Of a stretch of 64,000 nt of DNA, positions 26,003 to 35,748 are shown in pieces; the stretch's first letter is position 1, and each line of letters opens with the position of its first letter. The notes under the pieces were generated by a model, which worked only from the letters and a program-made list of their open reading frames with translations, had not been told where the DNA came from and did no database searches. The stretch lies in contig JAXMBX010000024.1 of assembly GCA_046349635.1 (NCBI GenBank), forward strand, positions 11,873 to 75,872, read 5' to 3'. A program made the translations under genes and the position numbers. Source of the DNA: JAXMBX01 sp046349635. Its GTDB lineage: Bacteria > Planctomycetota > Planctomycetia > Planctomycetales > Planctomycetaceae.

Positions 26003-28315
26003 TTGAAGACGCCACGGCAGGGGAATTTATTCGCGGAAGAGAAGGAGCTGTCCGCGTGGGAGGCGGCGGATCAGGCGGACCGTCTGCTGGCGGAGGTGGT
26101 GTTCAATATTCCCGTCAACACGTTGTTCCATTACCTGATTCCGGATCATCTGCGGGATCAGGTGAAGCCGGGGGCGCGGTTGAAGCTGCCGTTTGGTCGC
26201 GGGAACCAGTTGCAGGTGGGGTACTGCGTGGGGACGCGGCGATTCGACGAGGCGTTTGGAGAACGGCCGCCGGAGATTTCGAAGATCAAGGAAGTCTTTG
26301 AAGTGGTGGACGAAGCGCCGCTGGTGAACGGCGGGATGCTCGAACTGACCCGCTGGATTGCGGATTACTACCTGTGCGGCTGGGGGCAGGTGCTGGAGAG
26401 CGTGATTCCCGCCGGGGTGAAGAGAACCAGGCGGGGACGCGAATGGTGACGCTGTTGCGCCCCGGCGGAGAATATCGACCGGCTGCTGGCGGAGGCGAAA
26501 CTAAGTGACAAGCAGCAGGCGGCGGCTGCGCGGATGTGCTGCTGGCGGCGGAGAAGAGCCGATGGCGGCGGAGATGATTGCACGCGAGGCGCGGTGCGGA
26601 ATCGCCGGTGCAGGCGCTGAGGAAGAAGGGGCTGGTGGAGGCGGTGCGGCAGCGGATGGAACACCTCACTGCGGACGAGGAAACACCGGAGCAGGCGGAC
26701 CTGGTGTTGAACACGGATCAGAAGAAAGCGGCTCACGGAGATTGAGAAGGTGCTGCGGTCGGGGGAATCGAGGACGTGCTGCTGCACGGGGTGACGGGGA
26801 GCGGCAAGACGGAAGTCTATATTGAGCCGATCCGGGAAGTGGTGGGGTACGGACGGCAGGCGATTGTGCTGGTGCCGGAAATCAGCCTGACGCCGCAGAC
26901 GATCCGGCGGTTTCGGACGCGGTTTCCGAACGTGGCGGTGCTGCACAGCCATTTGAGCGATGCCGGAACGGCATCGGCACTGGCAGCAGATTGCACAGGG
27001 GAAGGTACAGGTGATCGTGGGAGCGCCGGGCGGTCGCTTTTTACCCCCTGTCCGCACCTGGGGCTGATCATTATTGATGAGGAGCATGAGACGTCGTTCA
27101 AGCAGGACTCGACGCCGCGGTATCACGCGCGGGAAGTGGCCCGGAAGCGGGGAGAAATCGAGAAGGTGCCGGTACTGCTGGGATCGGCGACGCCGACGCT
27201 GGAGTCCTGGTTGCGGGCGACCGAGGGAGAGGATCTCTTAATCTCGATGCCGAAGCGGGTGGAAGGGTTGCCGATGCCGCCGGTCGTGGTGGTGGATATC
27301 CGGAACGATCCGGAGTGCAACGCGGGGGCCTCGCTGGGGCGGGCGCTGAAAAGTGCGATGCAGAACGCGCTGCAGTCGGGGGGACAGGTGATTCTGTTTT
27401 TGAACATGCGGGGGTTCTCGCCGCAGATCTGGTGCCGTGCGTGCGGGGAGGGGGTGCAGTGTCCACATTGTGCGCGGACGTTGTCGTGGCATAAGGACAT
27501 GGGGGTCGCGTTGTGTCACGAGTGCGATTTCCGGATGTCCCCGCCGTCGCGTGTCCGCAGTGCGGGCACGCGGGGGTACTGTGCACAGGGCTGGGACGCA
27601 GAAGCTGGAAATGGAGATCAAGAAGAGTTCCGGAATACAAATGCATGCGGATGGACAAACTCAATGAGCAAGCCCGGGAGCCATCACCAGGTGCTGGAGA
27701 TGTTCCGGAAGGGGGAGGTGCGGATCCTGCTGGGGACGCAGATGATCGCCAAGGGGCTGGACTTTCCAAACGTGACGCTGGTGGGGGTGGTGAACGCGGA
27801 TACGTCGCTGCACCAGCCGGATTTCCGGGCGACGGAGCGGACGTTTCACCTGATTGCGAGTGGCGGGGCGGACGGGGCGAAGTTCGCGCGGCGGGAGGGT
27901 GCTGGTGCAGTCGTCCTCGCCGGATGAGCCTGCGATCCAGTGGGCGGCGAAGCACAACTTCGAAGAGTTCGCGCGGGCGGAGGTCGAGCATCGGCGGGAG
28001 GGGGAGTCGCCGCCGTTTTCACATCTGGCCCGGGTGATTCTGCGGGCCGGTGGAAGCAACCGTGGGGGAAGCCGCGCGACAGATGGGGACGCTCCTCAAG
28101 AAAGTATCACAGGAGAAGGAGTTGCCGGTGCGGATCCTGGGGCCGGCGGCCGGCCCCGCTGCCCGAAGTCGCGTGGGGATTACCGGTATCACCTGCAGAT
28201 GTCGAGTGTCGATGTGAAGACGATCCACGACTTGTGGGAGGCGAGCTTGGGGGAGATTTCACTGCCGACGGACGTGGATTACGTGGTGGACGTGGACCCG
28301 ATGAATATGCGCTGA
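26003..28315 (+). pseudogene. priA: priA primosomal helicase, interrupted by multiple small indels
   Basis: The encoded protein is clearly PriA when frames are joined: the N-terminal 3'-end-binding region (FNIPVNTLFHYLIPD), Walker A GVTGSGKTE, DEEHE, the paired zinc motifs (CRACG, CPHC, CHEC, CPQCG), the TLVGVVNAD segment and the C-terminal DVKTIHDLWEAS. It is split over all three frames. The first shift is near 26421 (two extra bases inside PAGVK-NQAG), with others near 26760, 26960, 27550, 27860 and 28050. Between the breaks the residues are well conserved and there are no scattered missense or nonsense changes. This argues for sequence errors or very recent decay. The start is taken as TTG 26003. 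Confidence 0.8.
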
Positions 28316-28400
28316 GAATCAGTTGCGCTCAGTCCTACCCTGCCGCTTGCGGCAGTGAGCATGCCATGCAGAAGACGTCTTCCAGAAGAAACAGAGCGGA

Positions 28401-28865
28401 TTACTTCTTCTTCTCTTCCGGGGGGATGTCGGCTTCGTCCTGGACGATGACGAGTTTGTGGTTCTCGACGTCGTATTTGTATTTCATCTTGGCGGGGAGG
28501 ACCGGCAGTTCGATGTTGTTGGCCTTGATGATCTTCTCCATGAACTCTTCATAGGTCTTGGGGTAGCGATCATTCTCGGCCCTATACAGCTCCAAGGCGT
28601 AATGGATATGGGTCTTGGAGATTTTTTCCAACATGGGGCCGTACATCTGGATGGAACCGGTCACGGGGGCGGTGACATCTTTTTCGTCGATCACCTTGCG
28701 GTTTTCATCGACGACCTTTTGCTTGGCGTTGGGGTCGAACTTGCCGACGTCTTGCGTTTTCTTGCCGATGATGCTGCCGGTTTTCTCGGTCTGCTTTTCG
28801 AGCTCCTGCATGCAGCCGGTGAGGAGAGCGCAGATCAGGAGAGGGAGGATCAGTCGCGGTTGCAT
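28401..28865 (-). CDS. Small lipoprotein
   Basis: 154 residues with CAGGAGC before the ATG. The signal ends in a lipobox, LLTGC (about residues 14-18), so it should be lipidated and attached to a membrane. The mature protein is charged and helical (QELEKQTEKTGSIIGKKTQDVGKF) with a C-terminal Lys/Glu tail. A segment with LELYRAENDRYPKTYEEFMEKII resembles the pseudopilin-like pattern seen in planctomycete lipoproteins, but I cannot assign a function. It is convergent with the priA end. Confidence 0.8.
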   Translation of the reverse strand: MQPRLILPLLICALLTGCMQELEKQTEKTGSIIGKKTQDVGKFDPNAKQKVVDENRKVIDEKDVTAPVTGSIQMYGPMLEKISKTHIHYALELYRAENDRYPKTYEEFMEKIIKANNIELPVLPAKMKYKYDVENHKLVIVQDEADIPPEEKKK

Positions 28866-28935
28866 GGGTTGCTCCTGGGGGGCGTTTTTTTAAGTCGGAA
28901 TCCCGCGCTCGCGCTTGGGGCTAGTCAGCGGAAAT

Positions 28936-30012
28936 TTACTTGGCTTTTTTGAGTTTGGCTTTGATGCGGGGGCCGATGGTCTGAATCATGGGATGGTCGT
29001 CCCCTTTGGCTTTGGGATCGGTGACAAGGGCCGGGGAGACGACCGCGGACGCATGGGCGGTCAGTTCGTGGCGGACCGTCTCCAGCAGCTTCTTGGTCGC
29101 CTTGATCCCATCCGGTTCGCTGAGGCGGGAACCTTCATATTCGATGCCGACGAAGCCGTGGTACCCGGCGTCGAGGACAATCTGCATAATGCGGCGGTAG
29201 TCGGTCTTGGTTTCGTTCCCCTTGTCGTCGAAGTCGTGGGACTTGGCACTGACGGCCTTGGCGAAGGGCATGAGTTCGAAAACTCCCTGGTAACGGTCGT
29301 AGGTTTTGCCGTCGCCCAGGTTGAAGTTGCCGAAATCGGGGAGAGTGCCGCAACGGGGATGATTGACCTTCTTCATCACGCTGGCGAGCCACTTGCCGTT
29401 GGAGGAGAGTCCGCCGTGGTTTTCGACGACGACGTTAATGTCGTGTCCGACGGCGAATTCGGTGAGCTGGCGGAGGCCATCGGCGGCGCGGTCGAGCTGT
29501 TCGTCGTACGTCCCGCTGCTCTTGGCGTTGACGCGAATGGTGTGGCAGCCGAGGAACTTGGCGGCTTCGACCCACTGGTAGTGATTTTCGACCGCCTGCT
29601 TGCGCTTGGAAATGTCTTCGTCGCCGAGGTTCCCTTCCCCATCGACCATGATGAGAAGGCTGCGGACGCCGAGATCGTGAGCCCGTTTCTTCATCTCGGA
29701 GAGATACTTGGTGTCTTTGGCCTTGTCCTTGAAGAACTGGTTGACGTACTCGATGGCCTCGATGCCGTAGTCCTGCTTGGCGGTCTTGGCGAAGTCGAGG
29801 TTATCGAGCTGGCCGGCGCGGAGCGTGCGATGGAGGGACCACTGGGCGAGCGAGATCTTATAGAGGGGAGCGGTCTTATCGGCGATGAGGTCGTCCTTGG
29901 GCTGCGCTGTGGGTTCGGTCTGGGCGAAGAGACCCCGGGCCGTGAACGATCCGGCGGCGGTCCAGGCGGCGGAGCGGAGTAAAAAGTTGCGGCGGTTGAA
30001 TGCAGATGACAT
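28936..30012 (-). CDS. Tat-exported sugar-phosphate isomerase/epimerase-like TIM-barrel protein
   Basis: 358 residues. The leader FNRRNFLLRSAAW with a hydrophobic core is a twin-arginine signal. The mature part fits the xylose-isomerase-like AP endonuclease-2 family: VVVENHGGLSS (metal ligand Glu), LPDFGNFNL (Asp), SAKSHDFDD (His/Asp) and YHGFVGIEYEG at the end. These correspond to the divalent-metal sites of the sugar isomerase/epimerase fold. The substrate is unknown. It lies alone on the minus strand, divergent from the MFS transporter across a region carrying palindromic element B. Confidence 0.87.
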   Translation of the reverse strand: MSSAFNRRNFLLRSAAWTAAGSFTARGLFAQTEPTAQPKDDLIADKTAPLYKISLAQWSLHRTLRAGQLDNLDFAKTAKQDYGIEAIEYVNQFFKDKAKDTKYLSEMKKRAHDLGVRSLLIMVDGEGNLGDEDISKRKQAVENHYQWVEAAKFLGCHTIRVNAKSSGTYDEQLDRAADGLRQLTEFAVGHDINVVVENHGGLSSNGKWLASVMKKVNHPRCGTLPDFGNFNLGDGKTYDRYQGVFELMPFAKAVSAKSHDFDDKGNETKTDYRRIMQIVLDAGYHGFVGIEYEGSRLSEPDGIKATKKLLETVRHELTAHASAVVSPALVTDPKAKGDDHPMIQTIGPRIKAKLKKAK

Positions 30013-30337
30013 ATTCTTTGCCCCTTGCGGCGAGAGAGCTGTTGAGAAAATCGATGGAGAGACCGGTTCAGCCCTGATTATAGATCGTGAGAATCAGGGG
30101 AACAACAGGGCGCATGAGAGGAGAAACGGTGGTTTCGCGGCGGGGTGCTTGCGAATTGGGGAAGATTGGGGTGTACTAGAACGCGTTGCGTTTTAGCGTC
30201 GCGTCAAAACCGCTAAGTTTCCTGCGTTTTTCGCCGCGACAGACGCTCCCTGTCAGCGCAACGCACTCTCGATCGCTCAACAATAATTCATCAATCTGCC
30301 TGCCAGTTGCGGACGCCCCCCCTCGGAGACGAAATCC
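30013..30337. other. Divergent intergenic region containing palindromic element B copy 2
   Basis: 325 bases between the TIM-barrel protein and the MFS transporter. It holds element B copy 2 (30196-30246), itself flanked by GCGTTGCG (30184-30191) and CGCAACGC (about 30257-30264), a second inverted pair. A Shine-Dalgarno-like CGGAGACG precedes the MFS ATG. No gene is evident. Confidence 0.5.
30196..30246. repeat. Palindromic element B, copy 2
   Basis: GCGTCGCG (30196-30203), 31 bases, CGCGACAGACGC (30235-30246). Arms and spacing are identical to 23257-23307. An outer inverted pair GCGTTGCG/CGCAACGC surrounds it. Confidence 0.65.
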
Positions 30338-31753
30338 ATGCACGGTTTTGAAGAATTTGCCAGTGCCCCGGACACGAATCACGACGACAAGACGCCGTGG
30401 TACAAGCTGCTGAACCGGTATCACTGGTTTGTGCTGATCGTGGCGGCATTGGGGTGGCTGTTCGACACGATGGACCAGCAGTTGTTTGCACTGGCCCGCA
30501 AGCCCGCGATGGTGGAACTGCTGACGACAAACGGAGTGGCGCCGGATGGTCCCACGGTCGGGTACTGGGGTGGGATTGTCACCTCAATCTTCCTTATCGG
30601 CTGGGCAACCGGGGGATTGTTTTTCGGGATGCTGGGAGATCGCATCGGCCGAGCGAAAGTGATGCTGTGGACGATTTTGATCTATTCTTTCTGTACCGGT
30701 TTGAGTGCCTTGTCGGTCGGTTTCTGGGACTTCGCGTTTTATCGTTTTCTGACGGGTCTGGGGGTCGGAGGCGAATTCGCGGTGGGGGTGTCGCTGGTGG
30801 CGGAAGTGATGCCGCACAAAGCGCGTCCCTTCGCGCTGGGATTGCTGCAGGCATTGTCCGCCGTCGGAAATATTTCTGCCGCGCTGATCAATATGTGGTT
30901 AGGTGTCCTGGAAGGGCAGGGGGCCTTCAGTGGCCTGGAAATGGGAGGCGAACCGGTCAAGGCGTGGCGGATCATGTTTGTCATTGGAACCGTCCCGGCG
31001 CTGTTGGCGATTCTGATTCGCCGCAATTTGAAGGAGCCGGAGACGTGGCAGAAGGTGGCCCACGATGGAACCGTTTCCAAACAGTTGGGGTCATTCCAGG
31101 AACTGCTTGGTGATCCGCGGTGGCGGAAGAACGCACTGGCGGGGTTGGCGCTGGCATTTGCGGGCGTGGTGGGACTGTGGGGGATTGGATTCTTCAGCTA
31201 CGATCTTTTCGATTCCGTGCTGCAAAAGAAATTCAAGGGGGAGGGATTCTCTGAGGCGGATATCGCTGCGAAGAAGGCGTTCTGGATCGGGCTGACCTCC
31301 GTAATGCAGAACATCGGAGGGTTTCTGGGGATTTATGCGTTCAGCTATGTGACGCATTACACGGGTCGGAAACCGGCGTTCGCGATTTCCTTCGTTGCGG
31401 CCACGCTGAGTACGGCGTTGGTGTTTTCCAGCCTGGATCAGATTAGTGAGATTTTCTGGATGATTCCGCTGATGGGTTTCTGCCAGTTGGCCTTATTTGG
31501 CGGGTATGCGATTTACTTCCCGGAGCTGTTCCCGACGCGGTTACGGAGCACGGGGACATCGTTCTGCTATAACGTGGGGCGGTTTGCGGCGGCCGCTGGT
31601 CCGATGACGCTAGGGGCGCTGATGAAGTTTGCGTTTCAGGGTTACGCGGAGCCGATGCGTTATGCCGGGGTGACGATGTGCGGCATTTTCCTGCTGGGGT
31701 TGGTGGCGTTGCCGTTTGCACCGGAGACGAAGGGGCAGCCGTTGCCGGAATAG
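30338..31753 (+). CDS. MFS transporter (sugar/aromatic-acid:H+ symporter type)
   Basis: 471 residues with about 12 hydrophobic segments. The MFS signature between TM2 and TM3 is GMLGDRIGRAKVM, and TM4 to TM5 has RFLTGLGVGGEFAVGVSLVAEVMPHKAR, resembling the sialate/aromatic acid (AAHS/SHS) families. The second half carries the matching loop THYTGRKPAF and a final FPTRLRSTGTSF. The substrate is unknown. No catabolic genes are linked except the exported FAH-like protein convergent with it. Confidence 0.9.
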   Translation: MHGFEEFASAPDTNHDDKTPWYKLLNRYHWFVLIVAALGWLFDTMDQQLFALARKPAMVELLTTNGVAPDGPTVGYWGGIVTSIFLIGWATGGLFFGMLGDRIGRAKVMLWTILIYSFCTGLSALSVGFWDFAFYRFLTGLGVGGEFAVGVSLVAEVMPHKARPFALGLLQALSAVGNISAALINMWLGVLEGQGAFSGLEMGGEPVKAWRIMFVIGTVPALLAILIRRNLKEPETWQKVAHDGTVSKQLGSFQELLGDPRWRKNALAGLALAFAGVVGLWGIGFFSYDLFDSVLQKKFKGEGFSEADIAAKKAFWIGLTSVMQNIGGFLGIYAFSYVTHYTGRKPAFAISFVAATLSTALVFSSLDQISEIFWMIPLMGFCQLALFGGYAIYFPELFPTRLRSTGTSFCYNVGRFAAAAGPMTLGALMKFAFQGYAEPMRYAGVTMCGIFLLGLVALPFAPETKGQPLPE

Positions 31754-31817
31754 TTGCCGACCGGGCGAGAGCAGGTGGATGAAACACTGGCAGAACCAGT
31801 CGCACTCAGGAGCGTAA

Positions 31818-32675
31818 TTATTTTCCCTGCACCACGGGGTTGCGGAGGACGCCGACACCTTCGAGTTCCACTTCAAGGATGTCACCCGGCTTGATCTCAG
31901 CCGTCTTGCCGGGAGTGCCGGTGAAGATCAGGTCACCGGGGTAGAGGGTGACGTACTGGCTGATGAAGCTGACGGTCGTCGGGATGTCGTGGATGAAGTG
32001 GTCGGTTTTCTCCTGCTGGACGACGTTCCCATTCTGCCGCATGGTGAGCTGCAGGTTGCCGTAATCGACGCCGGTGAGGATATAGGGACCGACGGGGCCG
32101 AAGGTGTCAGCTCCCTTGGCGCGCCACCACTGCACGTCCTTGTTGTCTTTATCGTTCTGCCAGATTCGTTCGCTGACATCGTTACCGGCCGTGACGCCGA
32201 AGACGTAGTCGAGGGCTTTGTCCTTGGGGACTTTGCTCGTCCGTTTGCCGATGACGATCACGAGTTCCGCTTCGTAGTGGACGGTTTTCGCATCCGCGGG
32301 GAGAACGATTTTCTCCTCATGCGCGATCAGGCAGGAGGGGCTTTTGTAGAAGGGCTGGGGAATTTTGAACTGGGGCGGGATGACCTCGTCCTTGAGGTGG
32401 CTGCGATAGTTACCGGCGAGCGCGAGGACCTGCGTGGGGCGGGTGGGAGGGAGGATCTTGACTTCGCTCAGGGGATAGGTGGTGTCGGTCTTTTCCCACT
32501 TGGCGAAGAGGTTCCCCTTGAGTTCGCGAACCTTGTCCCCTTCAAGGAGGCCGTAGACGGGTTTCTTATCTTTGCGGAAGCGGACGAAACGTTGCGGTTC
32601 GGCGGCGGCCGATTTTTCCGCGTGCGCGAGGCAGAGACCGGCCACGATGAGGGACAACATGCCGAGGCGAAGCAT
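31818..32675 (-). CDS. Fumarylacetoacetate-hydrolase-family protein with a signal peptide
   Basis: 285 residues with AGGAG before the ATG. The C-terminal 210 residues form an FAH domain: LALAGNYRSHLKDE, the metal-ligand glutamates in VHYEAELVIVIG, VFGVTAGNDVSER, and FTGTPG near the end. This fold cleaves or isomerises beta-diketo acids such as fumarylpyruvate. Unusually residues 1-24 form a signal peptide (LRLGMLSLIVAGLCLAHAEKSAAA), so the enzyme should act outside the cytoplasm; FAH enzymes are normally cytosolic. It is the last gene of a possible run after the sigma factor, the kinase and the TIM-barrel-like protein, 89 bases after the last. Confidence 0.88.
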   Translation of the reverse strand: MLRLGMLSLIVAGLCLAHAEKSAAAEPQRFVRFRKDKKPVYGLLEGDKVRELKGNLFAKWEKTDTTYPLSEVKILPPTRPTQVLALAGNYRSHLKDEVIPPQFKIPQPFYKSPSCLIAHEEKIVLPADAKTVHYEAELVIVIGKRTSKVPKDKALDYVFGVTAGNDVSERIWQNDKDNKDVQWWRAKGADTFGPVGPYILTGVDYGNLQLTMRQNGNVVQQEKTDHFIHDIPTTVSFISQYVTLYPGDLIFTGTPGKTAEIKPGDILEVELEGVGVLRNPVVQGK

Positions 32676-32764
32676 GGGAGTTCTCCTGGGAAAGAAGAGG
32701 CAGAAGAGAGAACGAGAGACGACGCCTCAAAGATAGCGAGGCCGAGTTCCCGGAGAAACGAAAA

Positions 32765-34327
32765 TCAGGGTTTTGGGGCGGAATCTGGAGATTCGACGGC
32801 GAGGATGGCCCACGGGGAGATCCTGGTGATGTCTACTTGAGTCTCAGTCCCTGAGTCGGTCGTTTTACCTTTGAGCGGCGTGGGAGATTGGCCGGGGATG
32901 TAGAGGGTGGTTTTCAGAGGCGCGTTCGCGGATCCGCCGAAGGGGGCGTTGCGCAGAGTGAGTGAGAGCGGCGGATGCGTTTCGGACCAGTCGACGAGGT
33001 GAATCAGAACCGGCGCATGGGGATTATTTGGAATGGCTCGAACAGTGAGGAGTATTTCCTGGGAGGTTGAGGTAATGGTTACAGGGGAATTCTTCAGACC
33101 AGGGGGCAAAACCGGGCCGCGATCAGGGACGAAAGCGCTGACTTCCTCGTAGTTGTTGAAGAGCGGGGGGTGAGTAGCGACGAGGTCGTAGAGGTCGCCG
33201 AATTCGTCGCGCGTGCCGAAGAAGCGTTCGGTTTTGGGACCGCGCCGCCAGACATCCCAGGGGACGAGGGTGCAGGAACCGCAGGCATAGCTGGTGGCGA
33301 CGATCTTGCGCGCGAGGGAGACGTAGGACTCGCGAGTGGGGAGAAGATCGAGGCCATCATTGGGTGGGCTGAAGCACTGGAGTTTACCCAGAGTCTCCGC
33401 ATGCTTCGTCTTTTCGTACAGCCGTTGCGGGCTGGGGTGGGAATACTGGACGCTGGTTTCGCCGATCCAGAAATTAAAATGCTGGCGGAAGGGGAATTCA
33501 TCCTGCAGGAGGGAGGACCAGTTGTTGCAGGCAAAAGGGACGGTCCCGCCTGCGAATTTGTTCGTCTCCTTATGCAGCCACTGGTAGAACTCATCGACCG
33601 CCTGGCGATGGAACTCGAAGAAGAGGGCGTGCAGCGCGGCGGGTGGTTTCCCCTGATGGTCGCGGACATAGGCGGCGTAGTCAAAGTTCGTGAGATCTAC
33701 GGGAAGGCCCCAGTCTTGGCGCTGGTCGGGGGTGGAGTTCTGGGGGAGGAAGGTGCGGAATTTCGCGAGCGAAGCGTCCCCATAACCGCCGTGGTTGTGG
33801 ACCGCATTGTGATAGGTCATGCCGGGGTCATCGACGTAAATCCCATCCGCCCCGCCGTCGAGGAGATTCTTGACCGTCGCGAGTACGAGATTGCGATATT
33901 CGGGGCTGGAGATGTCCCCTCGGGCGGCCAGGAAATCGAGTTCGGGATTGCCGACGATCTCACCGTGATAGCTTTTGTCTCGGCCGGTGCGGTTGGTGGT
34001 GCCGTCGAGTTCGGCGGAGATAGTGCCGAAGTAGCCGTAGCCATGTTTCTTGACTTCGCGGACGAATTCCGGGGTGCGGGTGTAACTCCAGTCGATGCGG
34101 GTGGCATGGAACGATTTGGCGGCGGCGAAGGTTTCGTGCGGGTCGTTTTTATTCAGCGGGCGTTTCCAGCGGCTGGAGAAGCAGATATCGCTCGGTCGCG
34201 GAGCTCCGGCGGGACGGGTCGTTTTGTGCGCGAACCGCGAGAGATGTTCATCGCCACGAGCGAGAAACGTGACGAAAAGTGAAAAGAGGCTGAGTCCGAT
34301 CCGCAGAGAGGGAGAAGAAGGTCTCAC
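32765..34327 (-). CDS. Secreted TIM-barrel-like protein of unknown function
   Basis: 520 residues from a GTG at 34327 with GTGGAG about nine bases upstream. The open frame continues 197 codons further but that part overlaps the kinase gene antisense-free frame and is Ser/Pro/Arg-rich noise. A signal peptide follows the start (LRIGLSLFSLFVTFLARG). The body has a barrel-like order with GGADGIYVDDPGMTYH, FEFHRQAVDEFYQWLH and WDVWRRG, resembling glycoside-hydrolase-like or putative alpha-galactosidase barrels, and a C-terminal beta-rich domain (SPVTITSTSQEILLTVRAI). It follows the kinase gene by 34 bases. Confidence 0.7.
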   Translation of the reverse strand: MRPSSPSLRIGLSLFSLFVTFLARGDEHLSRFAHKTTRPAGAPRPSDICFSSRWKRPLNKNDPHETFAAAKSFHATRIDWSYTRTPEFVREVKKHGYGYFGTISAELDGTTNRTGRDKSYHGEIVGNPELDFLAARGDISSPEYRNLVLATVKNLLDGGADGIYVDDPGMTYHNAVHNHGGYGDASLAKFRTFLPQNSTPDQRQDWGLPVDLTNFDYAAYVRDHQGKPPAALHALFFEFHRQAVDEFYQWLHKETNKFAGGTVPFACNNWSSLLQDEFPFRQHFNFWIGETSVQYSHPSPQRLYEKTKHAETLGKLQCFSPPNDGLDLLPTRESYVSLARKIVATSYACGSCTLVPWDVWRRGPKTERFFGTRDEFGDLYDLVATHPPLFNNYEEVSAFVPDRGPVLPPGLKNSPVTITSTSQEILLTVRAIPNNPHAPVLIHLVDWSETHPPLSLTLRNAPFGGSANAPLKTTLYIPGQSPTPLKGKTTDSGTETQVDITRISPWAILAVESPDSAPKP

Positions 34328-34361
34328 GGGGGATGCTCCACGGGTGTGAGTGAGAATGAGA

Positions 34362-35723
34362 TCAAGCGCGGCGGAAGGGGAAGAAACTTTTCCAGCTCCC
34401 GAACCAGCGGCGGAGTCCTTTCTCTTTGGGATACTTAACGCTGAATTCGCGGAGGGCGTTGAGAAGATCTCCGGCGGATTGATACCGATCCTGAGGATTG
34501 GTGGAGGTTGCCCGCAGGATGATGCGGTCAAGTTCGACGGGGATCTCGGGATTGATCTGCCGCGGGCGGACGGAGACCCCATTGCGGAGTCGGTCCACGA
34601 GGTTTTTGCGCTCGGAATGATCGAAGGCGGGTTGCAGGGTGCAGAGTTCGTAGAGGGTGACGCCGAGGGAGTAGACGTCGCTCCGTTCGTCGACGTGCCC
34701 TTCGAGTTGTTCCGGAGCGAGGTACGCGAGAGTCCCCTTGAGTTCTTCTTCCCCTTTGCCGAGGAGAGCATCCTTCTGACGGGCGATGCCGAAGTCGGCG
34801 ATCCAGACCGCTCCCTGCCAGTCGAGGAGCAGGTTGGCGGGCTTGATATCGCGATGCAGGGTTCCTTCTTTGTGGGCGTATTGCAGGGCGGAAGCGGCCT
34901 GCATGCCGATGCGGGCAATATTGGGCCAGGAGTTGCGCCGGAGAACCCGTCCGCCGGGGAGATTCGTTTTTTCCGGCGGTTTGCGATTCTGCAGGGAGGA
35001 GATGTTCATCCCCGCCGGGAAGACGGCGGAGGCGTGAGTCGCGGCAGGCATCAGTCCCTGGGAGTCGTGCGGAGAGAAGTCCTGGCGGATTTCGTCCGCC
35101 TTGATCTCTCCTGGTTCGGATTTGAGTTTGCGAATGACCTTATCGAGCGACCACCCCTGGACAAGCTGCATGATGATGTAGCACCAGCCTTCCTGTTCGC
35201 CATAGCCATAGACGGGAACAAGGTGTGTGTGTCTCAGGCGGGACATCATCTGGGCTTCGCGGAAGAAGTTTTCGCGCCAGCGGGGGGTCGAGAACCGCCA
35301 GGGGAGAAGTTTGACGGCGACCCGATCCCCTTCGGTCTGGCGGATGGCTTCATAGACGATCCCCATGCCTCCGCGACCAAGTTCGCGGATGAGACGGCAG
35401 TCCCCCAGCCGCTCGAAGTTCATGTCCGCGGGGACGGCCCGCCGGGCACCGGAGAATTCCTTGTTGGATTTCCAGGACTCCATCGCGGCGACGAGGGGGA
35501 GTACCTTGCGGATCTGCTCGGCGTATTGAGGGTAACGCCAGGCGTAGCTTTCGACGGTGTCGTTGCGCCCTTCGCGGAGTCCCGCGAGGTATTCCGTGGC
35601 GGCGAGTTCGACAGGGTCGCGGCTGAGCCGATCCTGACCCGCATCCCGGACGGGAAGACCGAAGAGTTCAGCTTCGGTCGTCTCAGGAGGAGGTTGGGAA
35701 GGATCAGGTGGGACGGAGGACAT
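34362..35723 (-). CDS. Soluble Ser/Thr protein kinase, operon partner of the sigma factor
   Basis: 453 residues. After about 95 residues the kinase domain begins with ELGRGGMGIVYEA (about 113-125), a lysine in VAVKLL (about 138), HRDIKPANLLL, DFGIAR and YLAPEQLEG. Between the hinge (IIMQLVQGWSLDKVI) and HRD lies an insertion of about 75 residues, Pro/Asn/Ser-rich, absent from standard kinases. There is no membrane segment, unlike many PknB types. It follows the ECF sigma factor by 25 bases, a common planctomycete arrangement in which the kinase probably responds to or controls that sigma factor. Confidence 0.92.
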   Translation of the reverse strand: MSSVPPDPSQPPPETTEAELFGLPVRDAGQDRLSRDPVELAATEYLAGLREGRNDTVESYAWRYPQYAEQIRKVLPLVAAMESWKSNKEFSGARRAVPADMNFERLGDCRLIRELGRGGMGIVYEAIRQTEGDRVAVKLLPWRFSTPRWRENFFREAQMMSRLRHTHLVPVYGYGEQEGWCYIIMQLVQGWSLDKVIRKLKSEPGEIKADEIRQDFSPHDSQGLMPAATHASAVFPAGMNISSLQNRKPPEKTNLPGGRVLRRNSWPNIARIGMQAASALQYAHKEGTLHRDIKPANLLLDWQGAVWIADFGIARQKDALLGKGEEELKGTLAYLAPEQLEGHVDERSDVYSLGVTLYELCTLQPAFDHSERKNLVDRLRNGVSVRPRQINPEIPVELDRIILRATSTNPQDRYQSAGDLLNALREFSVKYPKEKGLRRWFGSWKSFFPFRRA

Positions 35724-35748
35724 GTGGTTAGTTGTTATTCAGGAGCGA

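Noticed and set aside
26421..28100. Programmed frameshifting in priA
   Set aside because: At least six shifts of mixed direction with no slippery heptamers cannot be programmed; errors or decay fit better.
34328..34918. N-terminal extension of the secreted TIM-barrel-like protein
   Set aside because: The extra 197 codons overlap the kinase gene and read as Ser/Pro/Arg noise; a GTG with an upstream GGAG and a signal peptide fits at 34327.
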